Shown here piece after piece: positions 7,173 to 15,716 of a stretch of 64,000 bases of DNA. Source of the DNA: an uncultured Alphaproteobacteria bacterium (lineage in GTDB: Bacteria > Pseudomonadota > Alphaproteobacteria > RF32 > CAG-239); contig CALXTR010000001.1 of assembly GCA_944391475.1 (NCBI GenBank), positions 62,001 to 126,000 of the forward strand. The letters are read 5' to 3'. Within the stretch, counting starts at the first letter, position 1; every line of letters starts with the position of its first letter. Both the position numbers and the translations under genes were made by a program. The notes under the pieces were generated by a model. The model was not told the origin of the DNA, did not search any database, and saw nothing but the letters and a program-made list of their open reading frames with translations.

Positions 7173-8009
7173 ATGTCAAATATTCATCCTACTGCCGTGA
7201 TTGAAGATGGTGCTCAAATTGCCGAAAGTGCTAAAATTGGCCCGTTTTGTTTTATCAGCTCTAAAGCCAAAATTGCTGACAATGTTCAGCTGATTGCCAG
7301 AGTGACAGTGCTTGGTGATACTACCATTGGGGAAGGTACTATCGTGTTCCCCGGTGCAGTGCTCGGTGGTGGGCCGCAAGATCATGGTAACGAATTTCAA
7401 CCCGATGCGCGTTTGGTAATCGGAAAACGCAATGTGATTAGGGAAAATGTGACCATGAATGCCGGAACTCCTAAAGGTCAAAACCCAATCGGTGATGGTA
7501 CTCCGGTCGAAACCTTGGTGACCTATGTGGGTGATGATGGTATGTTTATGGTGAACTCTCATGTGGCTCATGACTGTGTGGTTGGTAATAATGTAATTAT
7601 GACTAACAATGCGGTGATTGCCGGACATGTTCGGGTTGGTGATGGGGCTATTCTTGGTGGTAACTGTGCCGTACACCAGTTCTGCCGAATTGGTCGCAAA
7701 GCGATGATTGGCGGTATGACCGGTGTTGACCGTGATGTAATTCCCTTTGGTATTGTGACCGGTGACCGTGGTAATTTGCGCGGGCTTAACCTCATTGGGC
7801 TTAAACGTAGCGGTTTTGCTCCCGATGTCGTGAAAGCGATTTCAAAAGCTTATATGTACATCTTTAAGAGCAATGAAGATACCTTTGCAGTCCGCTTGGA
7901 AAAAGCTCATGAAAAATATAAAGATAATCCGATGGTTATGGAGATGATTGAGTTTATTGATTTGGCCGAAAAAGGTCGTCGTAAAGCGATGAAAGCTACC
8001 TTGGATTAG
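7173..8009 (+). CDS. lpxA: UDP-N-acetylglucosamine O-acyltransferase LpxA
   Basis: This is a 278-residue left-handed beta-helix acyltransferase that performs the first step of lipid A synthesis, adding a 3-hydroxyacyl chain to UDP-GlcNAc. Hexapeptide repeats run through the first 190 residues. The catalytic region is NSHVAHDCVVG, with the second His as the expected base, followed by AVHQFCRIG. I chose the ATG at 7173 because GAAGAGG precedes it and residues start with the usual HPTAVIEDGA. An upstream ATG at 7134 would add an atypical 13 residues. The common lpxD-fabZ partners are not upstream; the XRE module is there instead. Confidence 0.96.
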   Translation: MSNIHPTAVIEDGAQIAESAKIGPFCFISSKAKIADNVQLIARVTVLGDTTIGEGTIVFPGAVLGGGPQDHGNEFQPDARLVIGKRNVIRENVTMNAGTPKGQNPIGDGTPVETLVTYVGDDGMFMVNSHVAHDCVVGNNVIMTNNAVIAGHVRVGDGAILGGNCAVHQFCRIGRKAMIGGMTGVDRDVIPFGIVTGDRGNLRGLNLIGLKRSGFAPDVVKAISKAYMYIFKSNEDTFAVRLEKAHEKYKDNPMVMEMIEFIDLAEKGRRKAMKATLD

Positions 8010-8035
8010 TATTTAGTTTTTTCAACTTTTTTAGT

Positions 8036-8083
8036 GAAAGAATAATTTTTGTATGCTAAATATAAAAATTATTCTTTCTTTTT
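8036..8083 (+). terminator. Terminator-like hairpin between lpxA and lpxI
   Basis: GAAAGAATAATTTTT (8036-8050) pairs perfectly with AAAAATTATTCTTTC (8064-8078), followed by five T. It may end lpxA transcripts or reduce read-through into lpxI-lpxB. Confidence 0.7.
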
Positions 8084-8102
8084 CTAGAGGTAACGAATTA
8101 AA

Positions 8103-8954
8103 ATGCAAAGAAAATTAGGAATTATTGCCGGAGGCGGGAGTATTCCCAAAATGTTGGTGCGTCATTGCCAACAAACCGGACGCGACTTCTTTGTCTTGGC
8201 AATAGAGGGTAATGCCGCTAAAGACTTTTTATCTGATGATATTCCTCATCAGTGGATACGCATCGGGCAGGCCGGTACAGGTTTCAAAAAGTTTGCCGAA
8301 GAAAAAGTTCAAGATGTGGTCATGATTGGAACCATTCGGCGGCCGAGTTTGTCCGATTTGGTTCCCGATTTGCGCACCGCGGCTTTCTTTGCAAAAATTG
8401 GTGCACGTTCACTTGGTGATGACGGAATTTTGCGTGCTCTGGTCAAAGAAATCGAATCGGAGGGTATGCGAGTATGCGGTATCCACGAGGTAATGTCTGA
8501 TTTGCTGGTCAAAGGTGGTATTTTAGGAAAAGTTAAACCAGATAAACAAGCTTTGGCCGATATCTCGCGCGGGGTAGAAGTGGCTTGGACCTTGGGACAG
8601 CTTGATGTTGGACAATCGGTAGTGGTGCAACAGGGTTTGGTTTTGGGGGTAGAAGGTATTGAAGGTACTGATGAGCTTATTCGCCGTTGCGGAGAGTATC
8701 GTCGCAAAGGACCAGGCGGGGTGTTAGTAAAACTGCGTAAGCCCGAGCAAGATATGCGGATTGATTTGCCTACCTTTGGGCCCAAAACCGTGGAGCGGGC
8801 TAAAGAAGCAGGTTTGCGCGGAATTGCTTTGCATGCGGAAAATGGCTTGATTGTTGATGAAGAGGAGGCAATCAAATTGGCTAACAAATACGGTTTGTTT
8901 GTTATGGGAATTAATCCCGCTGAATATCTGGATTTAAACGGAGCAAAAAAGTGA
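8103..8954 (+). CDS. lpxI: UDP-2,3-diacylglucosamine pyrophosphatase LpxI
   Basis: This is a 283-residue LpxI (formerly DUF1009) that hydrolyses UDP-2,3-diacylglucosamine to lipid X. The N-terminal IIAGGGSIP and the C-terminal domain with GPGGVLVKLRKPEQDMRIDLPT are characteristic. LpxI replaces LpxH in many alphaproteobacteria, which supports the lineage call. Its stop overlaps the GTG start of lpxB (GTGA). Confidence 0.95.
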   Translation: MQRKLGIIAGGGSIPKMLVRHCQQTGRDFFVLAIEGNAAKDFLSDDIPHQWIRIGQAGTGFKKFAEEKVQDVVMIGTIRRPSLSDLVPDLRTAAFFAKIGARSLGDDGILRALVKEIESEGMRVCGIHEVMSDLLVKGGILGKVKPDKQALADISRGVEVAWTLGQLDVGQSVVVQQGLVLGVEGIEGTDELIRRCGEYRRKGPGGVLVKLRKPEQDMRIDLPTFGPKTVERAKEAGLRGIALHAENGLIVDEEEAIKLANKYGLFVMGINPAEYLDLNGAKK

Positions 8955-10111
8955 GAAAAATTTATCTGATTGCCGGAGAACCTTCGGGAGATTTGTTGGG
9001 TTCTCGTCTGATGCGGGCATTAAAAAAACAAACTAACGGCGAGGTCGAGTTTTATGGTGTGGGTGGCGATACCATGGAGCGTGAAGGCTTAAAACCGCTG
9101 TTTGATATTTCTGATTTAGCCGTGATGGGTTTATGGGAAGTAATCCCTAGTATCCCTAAAATTCTCAAACACATCAAAAACACCGTGGCTGACATTCAAA
9201 AAGTTAAACCCGATGTGGTGGTGACCATTGATAGCTGGAGTTTTTCGGCGCGCATACACAAAGCACTGCGCAAACAAAAACTCGGTATTCCGCAAGTGCA
9301 CTATGTGGCTCCGCAAGTGTGGGCCTGGAAGAAAAAGCGGGCGCGCACCATGTACAAATATATTGACCGGTTGTTGACCTTGTTTCCTTATGAGCCTAAG
9401 TATTTTACACCTTATCATCTGCCGACGGATTTTATCGGGCATCCGGTAATTGAGAGCGATGCAGTACGCGCCAATGCGCAAGATTTTTATAAAAAATTTG
9501 ACATCCCGCAAGATAAAAAAATTATGACCATCTTGCCGGGCTCTCGCAAAAATGAAGTATCGAGGTTGCTACCGGTTTTCTTGGAAGCGGCGGAGAAAAT
9601 TTATCAAGAACATCCAGAATTTTATTTTGTGTTGCCAACGGTTAAAACCGTATCGGAAATGGTCAAAAAATCAATCGGTGAAACCCAACTTCCCTTAATT
9701 GTGACTGAAACCGAAACTGACCGCTATAATGCTTTTAAGGCCTCAACGGCAGCGATTGCAGCCTCAGGAACGGTGGCTTTGGAGTTGGCAATTTTAGATG
9801 TGCCGCACATTATCGGCTATAAGGTGGCACCGCTTTCGGCTTGGCTTGCAAAAAAGTTTTTGAAGATTGAGTTTGTGAACTTATCTAATATTTTACTTGG
9901 ACGAGAGATTATTCCAGAACTTCTGCAAGAGCGTTGTATTGCCATCAATATCAGAACATATATTGAGCAGATTTTGCGCCATGGCGAACTTTATGAAAAA
10001 CAAATGGAAGGCTTCAAAAAAGTGCGGGAAGTGCTTGGTTTTGGGCAACACACTCCCAGCGAAAATGCCGCACGAGTAATTTTAAGTACGATTGAAGAAA
10101 AGCATAAATAA
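8951..10111 (+). CDS. lpxB: Lipid-A-disaccharide synthase
   Basis: This is a 386-residue GT19 glycosyltransferase that joins lipid X to UDP-diacylglucosamine. The N-terminus is YLIAGEPSGDLLGSRLM, with QVWAWKKKRA and a C-terminal AASGTVALELAI segment as in the family. The start is GTG at 8951, overlapping the lpxI stop, which indicates translational coupling. Length is normal. Confidence 0.96.
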   Translation: MRKIYLIAGEPSGDLLGSRLMRALKKQTNGEVEFYGVGGDTMEREGLKPLFDISDLAVMGLWEVIPSIPKILKHIKNTVADIQKVKPDVVVTIDSWSFSARIHKALRKQKLGIPQVHYVAPQVWAWKKKRARTMYKYIDRLLTLFPYEPKYFTPYHLPTDFIGHPVIESDAVRANAQDFYKKFDIPQDKKIMTILPGSRKNEVSRLLPVFLEAAEKIYQEHPEFYFVLPTVKTVSEMVKKSIGETQLPLIVTETETDRYNAFKASTAAIAASGTVALELAILDVPHIIGYKVAPLSAWLAKKFLKIEFVNLSNILLGREIIPELLQERCIAINIRTYIEQILRHGELYEKQMEGFKKVREVLGFGQHTPSENAARVILSTIEEKHK

Positions 10112-10112
10112 A

Positions 10113-11612
10113 ATGAAAAAAATTGAGATTATGGATACCACCGTGCGTGATGGTGAACAAACTAAGGCGGTTTCTTTCAAATGCGAAGAAAAACTGGTGA
10201 TTGTAAAACGCTTGCTCGCTGATGTCGGAGTAAGCCGTTGTGAAGTTTCTTCTGCCAGAGTGAGTGCCGAAGAGCAAAAAGCTCTTTCGATGATTATGGA
10301 TTGGGCCAAAGAGGCTAATTTTTCCGACCAAGTGGAAGTACTTAGCTTTACAGACTACAAGAAGTCGATTGATTGGTTGTTGCCAACCGGTTGCCGCCGT
10401 ATTAACTTACTGACCAAAGGTTCGCAAAAACATTGTGAGATGCAACTTGGTAAAAGTTTGAGCCAACATCTTGCAGATGTGCGTAAAACCGTTGATTACG
10501 CAAAAGAAAATGGTTTCAAATGTAATGTATATTTGGAAGACTGGTCAAACGGAATTAAGAACAGTCCTGACTATGTGTGGCAAATGCTTGAAACCTACCA
10601 AACTTTGGGCTTTGAGCGGATTTTGCTTCCAGATACTCTGGGCATTTTAAACCCGTTTGAAGTTTGCGATTACATTAGCCAGACCGTAACTCGTTTCCCT
10701 GAACTCAAATTTGAATTCCATGCGCATAATGACTATGGTATGGCGGTGGCCAACACTTTAGCCGCTATTCGGGCCGGAGTGAGCGGGGTGCATGTAACCG
10801 TCAATGGTTTGGGTGAACGTACCGGTAATGCAGATTTGGCGCAAGTCGCAGCGGCTATCAATGACCATACGGAGTTTTCGACCACAATTAATGAAAAGAA
10901 ACTCAAAGATATCAGCGTGCTGGTTGAAACTTTCAGCGGCAAGCGCATTGCTGCAAATATGCCAATCTTAGGCGGAGATGTCTTTACGCAAACAGCCGGA
11001 ATTCATGCTGATGGTGACAAAAAAGGTAATTTATATGTCAGCCGTTTAACTCCGGATCGTTTTGATCGCAACCGCACTTATGCTTTAGGTAAGCTTTCTG
11101 GAAAAGCCAGTTTGGAAATGAACCTCAACAAGCTCCGCATTCATCTCAATGACGAGCAAAAAGAAAAGTTACTGCAGAAAATTGTGGAACTTGGTGATCT
11201 CAAGAAAAACGTTACGGTAGAAGATTTGCCGTTTTTGGTCTCGGATATGTTAGGTGGTCAGCGCTACAAAAATTTTCGGGTCAAAAATTGCGTGGTTACC
11301 ACTACCATGCAAATGAAACCGTGCGCTAACGTGCAAGTGGAATATAAGGGCAAGCTCTATGAAGAAACTTCACAAGGTAGTGGTGGTTATGATGCTTTTA
11401 TGAATGCTTTGCGCAAGCTTTCTCCTAAAATGGGGCTCGAAATTCCTAAACTGATGGATTTTGAAATTACTATTCCACCAGGTGGAAACTCTAACTCTTT
11501 GGTGGAAGCCGTGATTAAGTGGGACAATGGTATGGTAACTCATGCGGTATCTTCTGACCAGGTAAAAGCTGCCATTAAGGCAACCGAGCGTATCCTTAAC
11601 CTGATGGAATGA
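10113..11612 (+). CDS. 2-isopropylmalate synthase family enzyme (LeuA-like)
   Basis: This 499-residue DRE-TIM metallolyase condenses acetyl-CoA with a 2-oxoacid. DTTVRDGEQTKAVSF lies at the N-terminus and the metal site HAHNDYG at about residue 210. A C-terminal domain of the LeuA regulatory type (about residues 370-495) includes SQGSGGYDAFMNAL and PPGGNSNSLVEA. The ATG at 10113 follows the lpxB stop by one base; an upstream TTG reading is unlikely. 2-isopropylmalate is the likely product, but citramalate or a related product cannot be excluded by sequence. No other leu genes are nearby. Confidence 0.82.
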   Translation: MKKIEIMDTTVRDGEQTKAVSFKCEEKLVIVKRLLADVGVSRCEVSSARVSAEEQKALSMIMDWAKEANFSDQVEVLSFTDYKKSIDWLLPTGCRRINLLTKGSQKHCEMQLGKSLSQHLADVRKTVDYAKENGFKCNVYLEDWSNGIKNSPDYVWQMLETYQTLGFERILLPDTLGILNPFEVCDYISQTVTRFPELKFEFHAHNDYGMAVANTLAAIRAGVSGVHVTVNGLGERTGNADLAQVAAAINDHTEFSTTINEKKLKDISVLVETFSGKRIAANMPILGGDVFTQTAGIHADGDKKGNLYVSRLTPDRFDRNRTYALGKLSGKASLEMNLNKLRIHLNDEQKEKLLQKIVELGDLKKNVTVEDLPFLVSDMLGGQRYKNFRVKNCVVTTTMQMKPCANVQVEYKGKLYEETSQGSGGYDAFMNALRKLSPKMGLEIPKLMDFEITIPPGGNSNSLVEAVIKWDNGMVTHAVSSDQVKAAIKATERILNLME

Positions 11613-11622
11613 TAAATATTGA

Positions 11623-11650
11623 TTTTGCGTCAAAATGCAAAGCTTTTTTT
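11623..11650 (+). terminator. Weak terminator after leuA-like gene
   Basis: TTTGC pairs with GCAAA across an eight-base loop, and a run of seven T follows soon after. Confidence 0.4.
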
Positions 11651-11659
11651 AGTTTAATC

Positions 11660-11687
11660 TTGACAATAAACTTTGAATGTTTATCTT
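11660..11687 (+). promoter_or_regulatory. Candidate sigma-70 promoter for small paralogue cluster
   Basis: TTGACA at 11660-11665, a 16-base spacer and TATCTT at 11682-11687. Transcription would start near 11694. This rules out a start at 11677 for the next gene and supports the ATG at 11746. Confidence 0.6.
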
Positions 11688-11745
11688 AAATGCCAGTTTT
11701 ATTTACTTATTTATTTTTAATCATTTTTTTAATTATTTTTTGCTT

Positions 11746-12129
11746 ATGGATAGGAAAACAGCTTGGAGTCTTGAAGATGCAATGTCGTTTTTGAGATCTG
11801 TCGGTTTTGAAATGGTTGAACCAACATCGCTGAAGCCAGTGTACGCGAAAAGGCTTTATACGATGGGAGTTAACCATTGGTGTGTTCCTTGTTGGGAGTT
11901 TAATGTTTTGGGGCATAAAAAATATCTGCGGATGGACAAAGCAGAAATTTTAAAATTGCGTCCTGATAAGATTACTCCTATATTACCATCTCAAGGTGTG
12001 CATTTCCCTGATAGCGTTAGTTTTAAGTTTTTGAAACGGAATAATGGCGTATATTCTTGGCGAGATGTTGATGATCCTGCTATGGCTGGTAACCAACTAT
12101 GGGAAGAGATTATTGCTCCTAATTGTTAA
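11746..12129 (+). CDS. Unknown small protein, paralogue 1 of 3
   Basis: This 127-residue soluble protein has no recognised family. It shares a core with the next gene: a Cys-Trp-acidic strand (PCWEFNVLGHKKYLRMD), then an E-I-L motif and a Pro. No signal peptide or membrane segment is visible when started at 11746. The longer reading from 11677 would add a hydrophobic stretch but begins upstream of the likely transcription start. No Shine-Dalgarno is visible; the leader is T-rich. It is the first of three tandem divergent relatives. Confidence 0.6.
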   Translation: MDRKTAWSLEDAMSFLRSVGFEMVEPTSLKPVYAKRLYTMGVNHWCVPCWEFNVLGHKKYLRMDKAEILKLRPDKITPILPSQGVHFPDSVSFKFLKRNNGVYSWRDVDDPAMAGNQLWEEIIAPNC

Positions 12130-12150
12130 CTTAATAATTTTTTACGACGT

Positions 12151-12546
12151 ATGAATAGCAGTAGTTTGGTATTAAGTAATGAAGAAGCTGCAAAATTGTT
12201 TGTGGCGGCGGGGTATAATGTGCTTCCGGAAGAGGTTTTGCCTGTTAAATTGGAGAGAATGGCTTTTCGGAAAACCCGTACTGAATTGCGTATTGCGTGC
12301 TGGAAAGTTGATACTCCCAAAAAAGCAGTGTTTTTGCGTATGGATACAGGCGATATTTTGGAGCGTCCAAAATATAGTGCTTGTATAGGCTTGGATCCGA
12401 GTGAGGGGTTGATTTTTGCTGATGGTACGATTGTATCTATGACTTATTTTTCGCTGATTGAACGACGTTTCAAGTTTGAAAAGGCGTATTTGGAAAGAAT
12501 TAAGTATCACAAAATCGTAGTACCGAGTGATGGTCAATATGATTGA
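12151..12546 (+). CDS. Unknown small protein, paralogue 2 of 3
   Basis: This is a 131-residue soluble protein of unknown function. ACWKVDTPKKAVFLRMDTGDIL aligns with the matching core of the preceding gene, and FADGTIVSM aligns with KYADGSAYM of the third. It starts 21 bases after the first copy, with no visible ribosome site, and ends at a good terminator. The preserved core with diverged ends suggests old duplication. Confidence 0.6.
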   Translation: MNSSSLVLSNEEAAKLFVAAGYNVLPEEVLPVKLERMAFRKTRTELRIACWKVDTPKKAVFLRMDTGDILERPKYSACIGLDPSEGLIFADGTIVSMTYFSLIERRFKFEKAYLERIKYHKIVVPSDGQYD

Positions 12547-12553
12547 ATTTTGC

Positions 12554-12586
12554 AAAGTTGTCGATTTGTAATAATCGGCAACTTTT
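12554..12586 (+). terminator. Terminator after paralogue 2
   Basis: AAAGTTGTCGATT pairs with AATCGGCAACTTT (one G-T pair), and T bases follow. Confidence 0.75.
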
Positions 12587-12612
12587 TGTGTTGGGGCGAT
12601 GCGAGAAGGGGC

Positions 12613-12640
12613 TTGAAAGAATGTATCTTTCTGCTAAACT
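12613..12640 (+). promoter_or_regulatory. Candidate promoter of paralogue 3
   Basis: TTGAAA at 12613-12618, a 16-base spacer, and TAAACT at 12635-12640. It lies between the preceding terminator and the gene. Confidence 0.45.
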
Positions 12641-12689
12641 GCCGTCATAAACTTATATTTATATTAATTAATCTTAAATTATTTTTGTT

Positions 12690-13136
12690 ATGAAGACTGT
12701 AGTTTTATCTGCTTATCAAGTGTTGAGAGCATTAGCTGAGAGCGATGCTTTAGTTGCTTATCGTGATGTACAGGTTTCTTATGCCAATGTATGGCCGGGA
12801 AAATTAATTTTTTCGGTGGTAGATGATCAAGGTAAACGTAAGAATTGTCTCATTCCGGTGTGGCAAGTGAAAATCTCTGAACAAGATTGGAATAAAGCTG
12901 GAGTTGCTGGTAAAAAGACTGAGTTCTTGTATCTGAACTTAAATGGTGAAAAGGTAGTACATCCTTTAACCGCTATGTTTGAAAGAGTAGCTCCCGGGGC
13001 TGTGTTTAAGTATGCCGATGGTAGTGCTTATATGTTACAAGAATGTGATGATTTGCATCATAAGAAATTTGTTCCAGAGCCGAAATATTCTATCGGTTTG
13101 CAAAAGTTTCCAATTTTGACAGTTTGTGAAGGTTAA
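12690..13136 (+). CDS. Unknown small protein, paralogue 3 of 3
   Basis: This is a 148-residue soluble protein of unknown function, the most diverged of the three tandem relatives. IPVWQVKI followed by FLYLNLNGEKVVHPL corresponds to the W-strand and R-M-D strand of the others. It has no signal peptide or membrane helix. It has its own promoter and is bounded by terminators on both sides, so it is separately expressed. As with its relatives, no Shine-Dalgarno is visible before the ATG. Confidence 0.6.
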   Translation: MKTVVLSAYQVLRALAESDALVAYRDVQVSYANVWPGKLIFSVVDDQGKRKNCLIPVWQVKISEQDWNKAGVAGKKTEFLYLNLNGEKVVHPLTAMFERVAPGAVFKYADGSAYMLQECDDLHHKKFVPEPKYSIGLQKFPILTVCEG

Positions 13137-13163
13137 CTACTGTAAAATTGAATTAAAATTAAA

Positions 13164-13184
13164 GGGGCGTTATGCCCCTTTTTT
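13164..13184. terminator. Bidirectional terminator
   Basis: GGGGCGTTATGCCCC followed by TTTTTT, preceded by AAA. It separates the convergent genes ending at 13136 and 13187. Confidence 0.85.
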
Positions 13185-13186
13185 GT

Positions 13187-13588
13187 TTACATATTGTTGC
13201 GAATTTCTTTTACGGTATCGTTTAGTTCTTTTTCGGCTTGCTGTTCTTCAACTATTTCATTGTAAACTTCATCGACATCCACTTCATCTAACGGATCATA
13301 AGTGATAGCTTTTTGTTCTTCATCGGTGAGTGTTACGCAGGCGTTATAATATCCACAACCGGGAGTATGACACGATACTAATTTTTTGTTAGCTGGACAT
13401 TTTACTGTTTTTAAATCAAATCCTGGGCACATTTTGGAGCATTTAGTTTTTAAGTTTTCACCGGTAACGCTAACATCTCCGGGTTTGTATGGGTTGGCTC
13501 CTCCATCCCAGTCTACAATGCTGCGGATGGCAGCTTGGGCATTGCTGCTAATGAGTATAACGGCTAAAACATATATAAACTTTTTCAT
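13187..13588 (-). CDS. Secreted cysteine-rich protein of unknown function
   Basis: This 133-residue protein has a clear signal peptide (MKKFIYVLAVILISSNAQA). It has seven Cys between about residues 50 and 89, in the order KCSKMCPG, VKCPANKK, SCHTPGCGYYNAC, which suggests disulfides in the periplasm or outside. The C-terminal 45 residues are acidic and helical. AGAGGA lies seven bases before the ATG. I do not recognise a family. It is monocistronic between a terminator and the divergent comEC. Confidence 0.65.
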   Translation of the reverse strand: MKKFIYVLAVILISSNAQAAIRSIVDWDGGANPYKPGDVSVTGENLKTKCSKMCPGFDLKTVKCPANKKLVSCHTPGCGYYNACVTLTDEEQKAITYDPLDEVDVDEVYNEIVEEQQAEKELNDTVKEIRNNM

Positions 13589-13667
13589 CTAGTTATCCTC
13601 TGCTTGATTATTTTGTTTTATCTTCTCACAAAATGTTTAATATATTACAAACGAAAGCAGAGTTAAT

Positions 13668-15716
13668 ATGTACGTGTTATTTTATAAAGTCAAAGAATAT
13701 TTTTTAGCAGAGCAAGAACGCTGGTTTTTGTGGCTACCGGTGCTGTTTGGTTGTGGTATCGGTATATATTTCTTGTTGCCAAGTGAGCCATCATTGTGGG
13801 TGTCGGCGGTGGTGGTTGAGCTATTAGTATTGTTAGCATATTACTGGCGATTTTCTTATCCCAAATTGCTTGGTTTAGCCGCGGTGGCGATGATTGTGGC
13901 CGGGTTTGTCAATATTCAGCTCAAGGCTTATTATCTTAACTCTCAAGGTAAACTAACTGCACCAATTGTCGATTATTTAAGCGGCGAAATTGTCAATATT
14001 GATCATAACTACCGCGGTATGGAGCGAGTGGTCATCAAAAATCCGCAAAATTTTGATGGCAAAACCTATGTCGGCAATTATCGCATCAGTCTTAGAACCA
14101 AAAGTTCGGGACTTAAAGTCGGGGATTGTGCCGAGCTGGTAGCAAAGTTGATGCCTTTACCTGCGGCATCTATGGTAGGTGGCTATCAATTTGATCGTAA
14201 GTTCTTTTTTGAAGAACTAAGCAGTAATGGTTATGCAATGGCGAGCATTGGTCAAATTGATTGTGCGGTGCCTACAAATTCTGTTCCAAGCTGGAAAGCT
14301 AAAATTGAGGAGTTGCGTAAGCATATCGTCGCTAGAATCAATAGTATCTTACCTGCTGATGAAGCAGGAATTACGGCTGCAATCGTGGCTGGAGAGCGTG
14401 GCGGAATCAGGCATGAAATTACTGAAAATTATCGAGATTCCGGTTTGGCGCATTTCTTGTCAATTTCGGGTTTGCACATGACAATGTTAGCCGGTTTGAT
14501 GTTCTTCCTTATCCGGCTGATTATTGCGTTTATTCCGCCGCTGGCGCTGCGCTATGATTCGAAGAAAATATCGGCAGTGGCGGCAATTTTACTCAGCTTC
14601 TTCTACCTCTTAATCTCAGGCGCCGAAATTCCAACCCAGCGGGCATTTATTATGACGCTGATTGTGTTGGTGGGCGTGCTTATCGGGCGTAAGGCAATCT
14701 CGATGAAAACGATTGCTTGGGCAGCCTTAATCGTGCTGATTATCTCGCCATGGGCGTTGATTGGGGCAAGTTTTCAGATGTCGTTTGCCGCAGTGGTGAT
14801 GCTGATTGCTTTTTATGAAAAATTTGCCGAACCAATTCAGCGTTTCTTAAATGGTGGAACGAATCGTTCTATCGGTATTATTAATCGCACTGTGCGAATC
14901 GTCTGGGCGTATTTTGCCGGTATTGTTATTTCCGATTTGGTGGCGAGTTTGGCAACACTTCCGTTTGGAATTTATCATTTTAATATGATTTCAATTTATA
15001 CCTCACTTGGAAATTTCTTAGCTGGACCAGTTATTGGGTTGGTGATTATGCCGTTTGTGTTGATTGCCTTATTAATGATGCCGTTGGGGCTTGATTATTG
15101 GCCGCTCAAACTCGTGGGCTGGGGAATTAAGCTTGTCAACGAGATTACGGCTTATGTCGCCTCATTACCAGAAGCAGGATATCAGGTGTTGGCTTTGCCG
15201 TTTTGGGGCTTGCTCCTAATAGTTATGGGTGGTTTGTGGCTCGCGATTTGGCAACTGCCGTGGCGGCGTTGGGGGTGGTTGGCAATTGGGCTGGGTGGCT
15301 TGAGTATTTTGACTGTACAAGTTCCGCAAGCGATGATTAGTGCAGATGGGATGCTCTTTGCAGTTCAAGATAAGAGCGGCAACTTAGTGATTTTGCCTCG
15401 GCGTGGTAAAATTTTTAATAAACAAATGTGGCTGGAGAAAACAGCTAACGACAAGCTAGATAAAGCTAAAACCAGTAAGTTGTCGCAAATTTGGAAAGGC
15501 AAAAAGACTTATCCTGAATGGCTTGATTTGCAATGCAATACCAAATTTTGTATTTATGCTCAACGCTATAAATATTATAAGGACGGCAAGCTCAAAGTTG
15601 ACGGGCAAAGCTTTGATACTTTGAAGTCGGGTGGTGCCAGTTTTTATGCAGATGAAACCATTCGCACCGTGCGAGAATATGTCGGGCGGCGGTTTTGGAA
15701 TTTGACTACCGATTAG
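13668..15716 (+). CDS. comEC: ComEC/Rec2 family DNA-uptake channel, no MBL domain
   Basis: This is a 682-residue polytopic membrane protein. Two N-terminal helices are followed by a DUF4131-like soluble domain (about 95-230) and the Competence domain, with FLSISGLHMTML near residue 265 and then many helices to about 560. ComEC passes single-stranded DNA across the inner membrane during transformation. The last 110 residues lack the metallo-beta-lactamase domain and its HxHxDH motif that long ComEC proteins carry. Shorter forms without it are common in this class. Its stop overlaps the convergent prfC stop by three bases. Confidence 0.88.
   Translation: MYVLFYKVKEYFLAEQERWFLWLPVLFGCGIGIYFLLPSEPSLWVSAVVVELLVLLAYYWRFSYPKLLGLAAVAMIVAGFVNIQLKAYYLNSQGKLTAPIVDYLSGEIVNIDHNYRGMERVVIKNPQNFDGKTYVGNYRISLRTKSSGLKVGDCAELVAKLMPLPAASMVGGYQFDRKFFFEELSSNGYAMASIGQIDCAVPTNSVPSWKAKIEELRKHIVARINSILPADEAGITAAIVAGERGGIRHEITENYRDSGLAHFLSISGLHMTMLAGLMFFLIRLIIAFIPPLALRYDSKKISAVAAILLSFFYLLISGAEIPTQRAFIMTLIVLVGVLIGRKAISMKTIAWAALIVLIISPWALIGASFQMSFAAVVMLIAFYEKFAEPIQRFLNGGTNRSIGIINRTVRIVWAYFAGIVISDLVASLATLPFGIYHFNMISIYTSLGNFLAGPVIGLVIMPFVLIALLMMPLGLDYWPLKLVGWGIKLVNEITAYVASLPEAGYQVLALPFWGLLLIVMGGLWLAIWQLPWRRWGWLAIGLGGLSILTVQVPQAMISADGMLFAVQDKSGNLVILPRRGKIFNKQMWLEKTANDKLDKAKTSKLSQIWKGKKTYPEWLDLQCNTKFCIYAQRYKYYKDGKLKVDGQSFDTLKSGGASFYADETIRTVREYVGRRFWNLTTD

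Noticed and set aside
8309-8887. A 192-codon open frame antisense to lpxI
   Set aside because: Shadow of a conserved gene; Ser/Pro/Lys-rich with no recognisable domain.
11677-11745. N-terminal membrane extension of the first small paralogue
   Set aside because: It begins upstream of the likely transcription start (near 11694), and the other two paralogues have no such segment.
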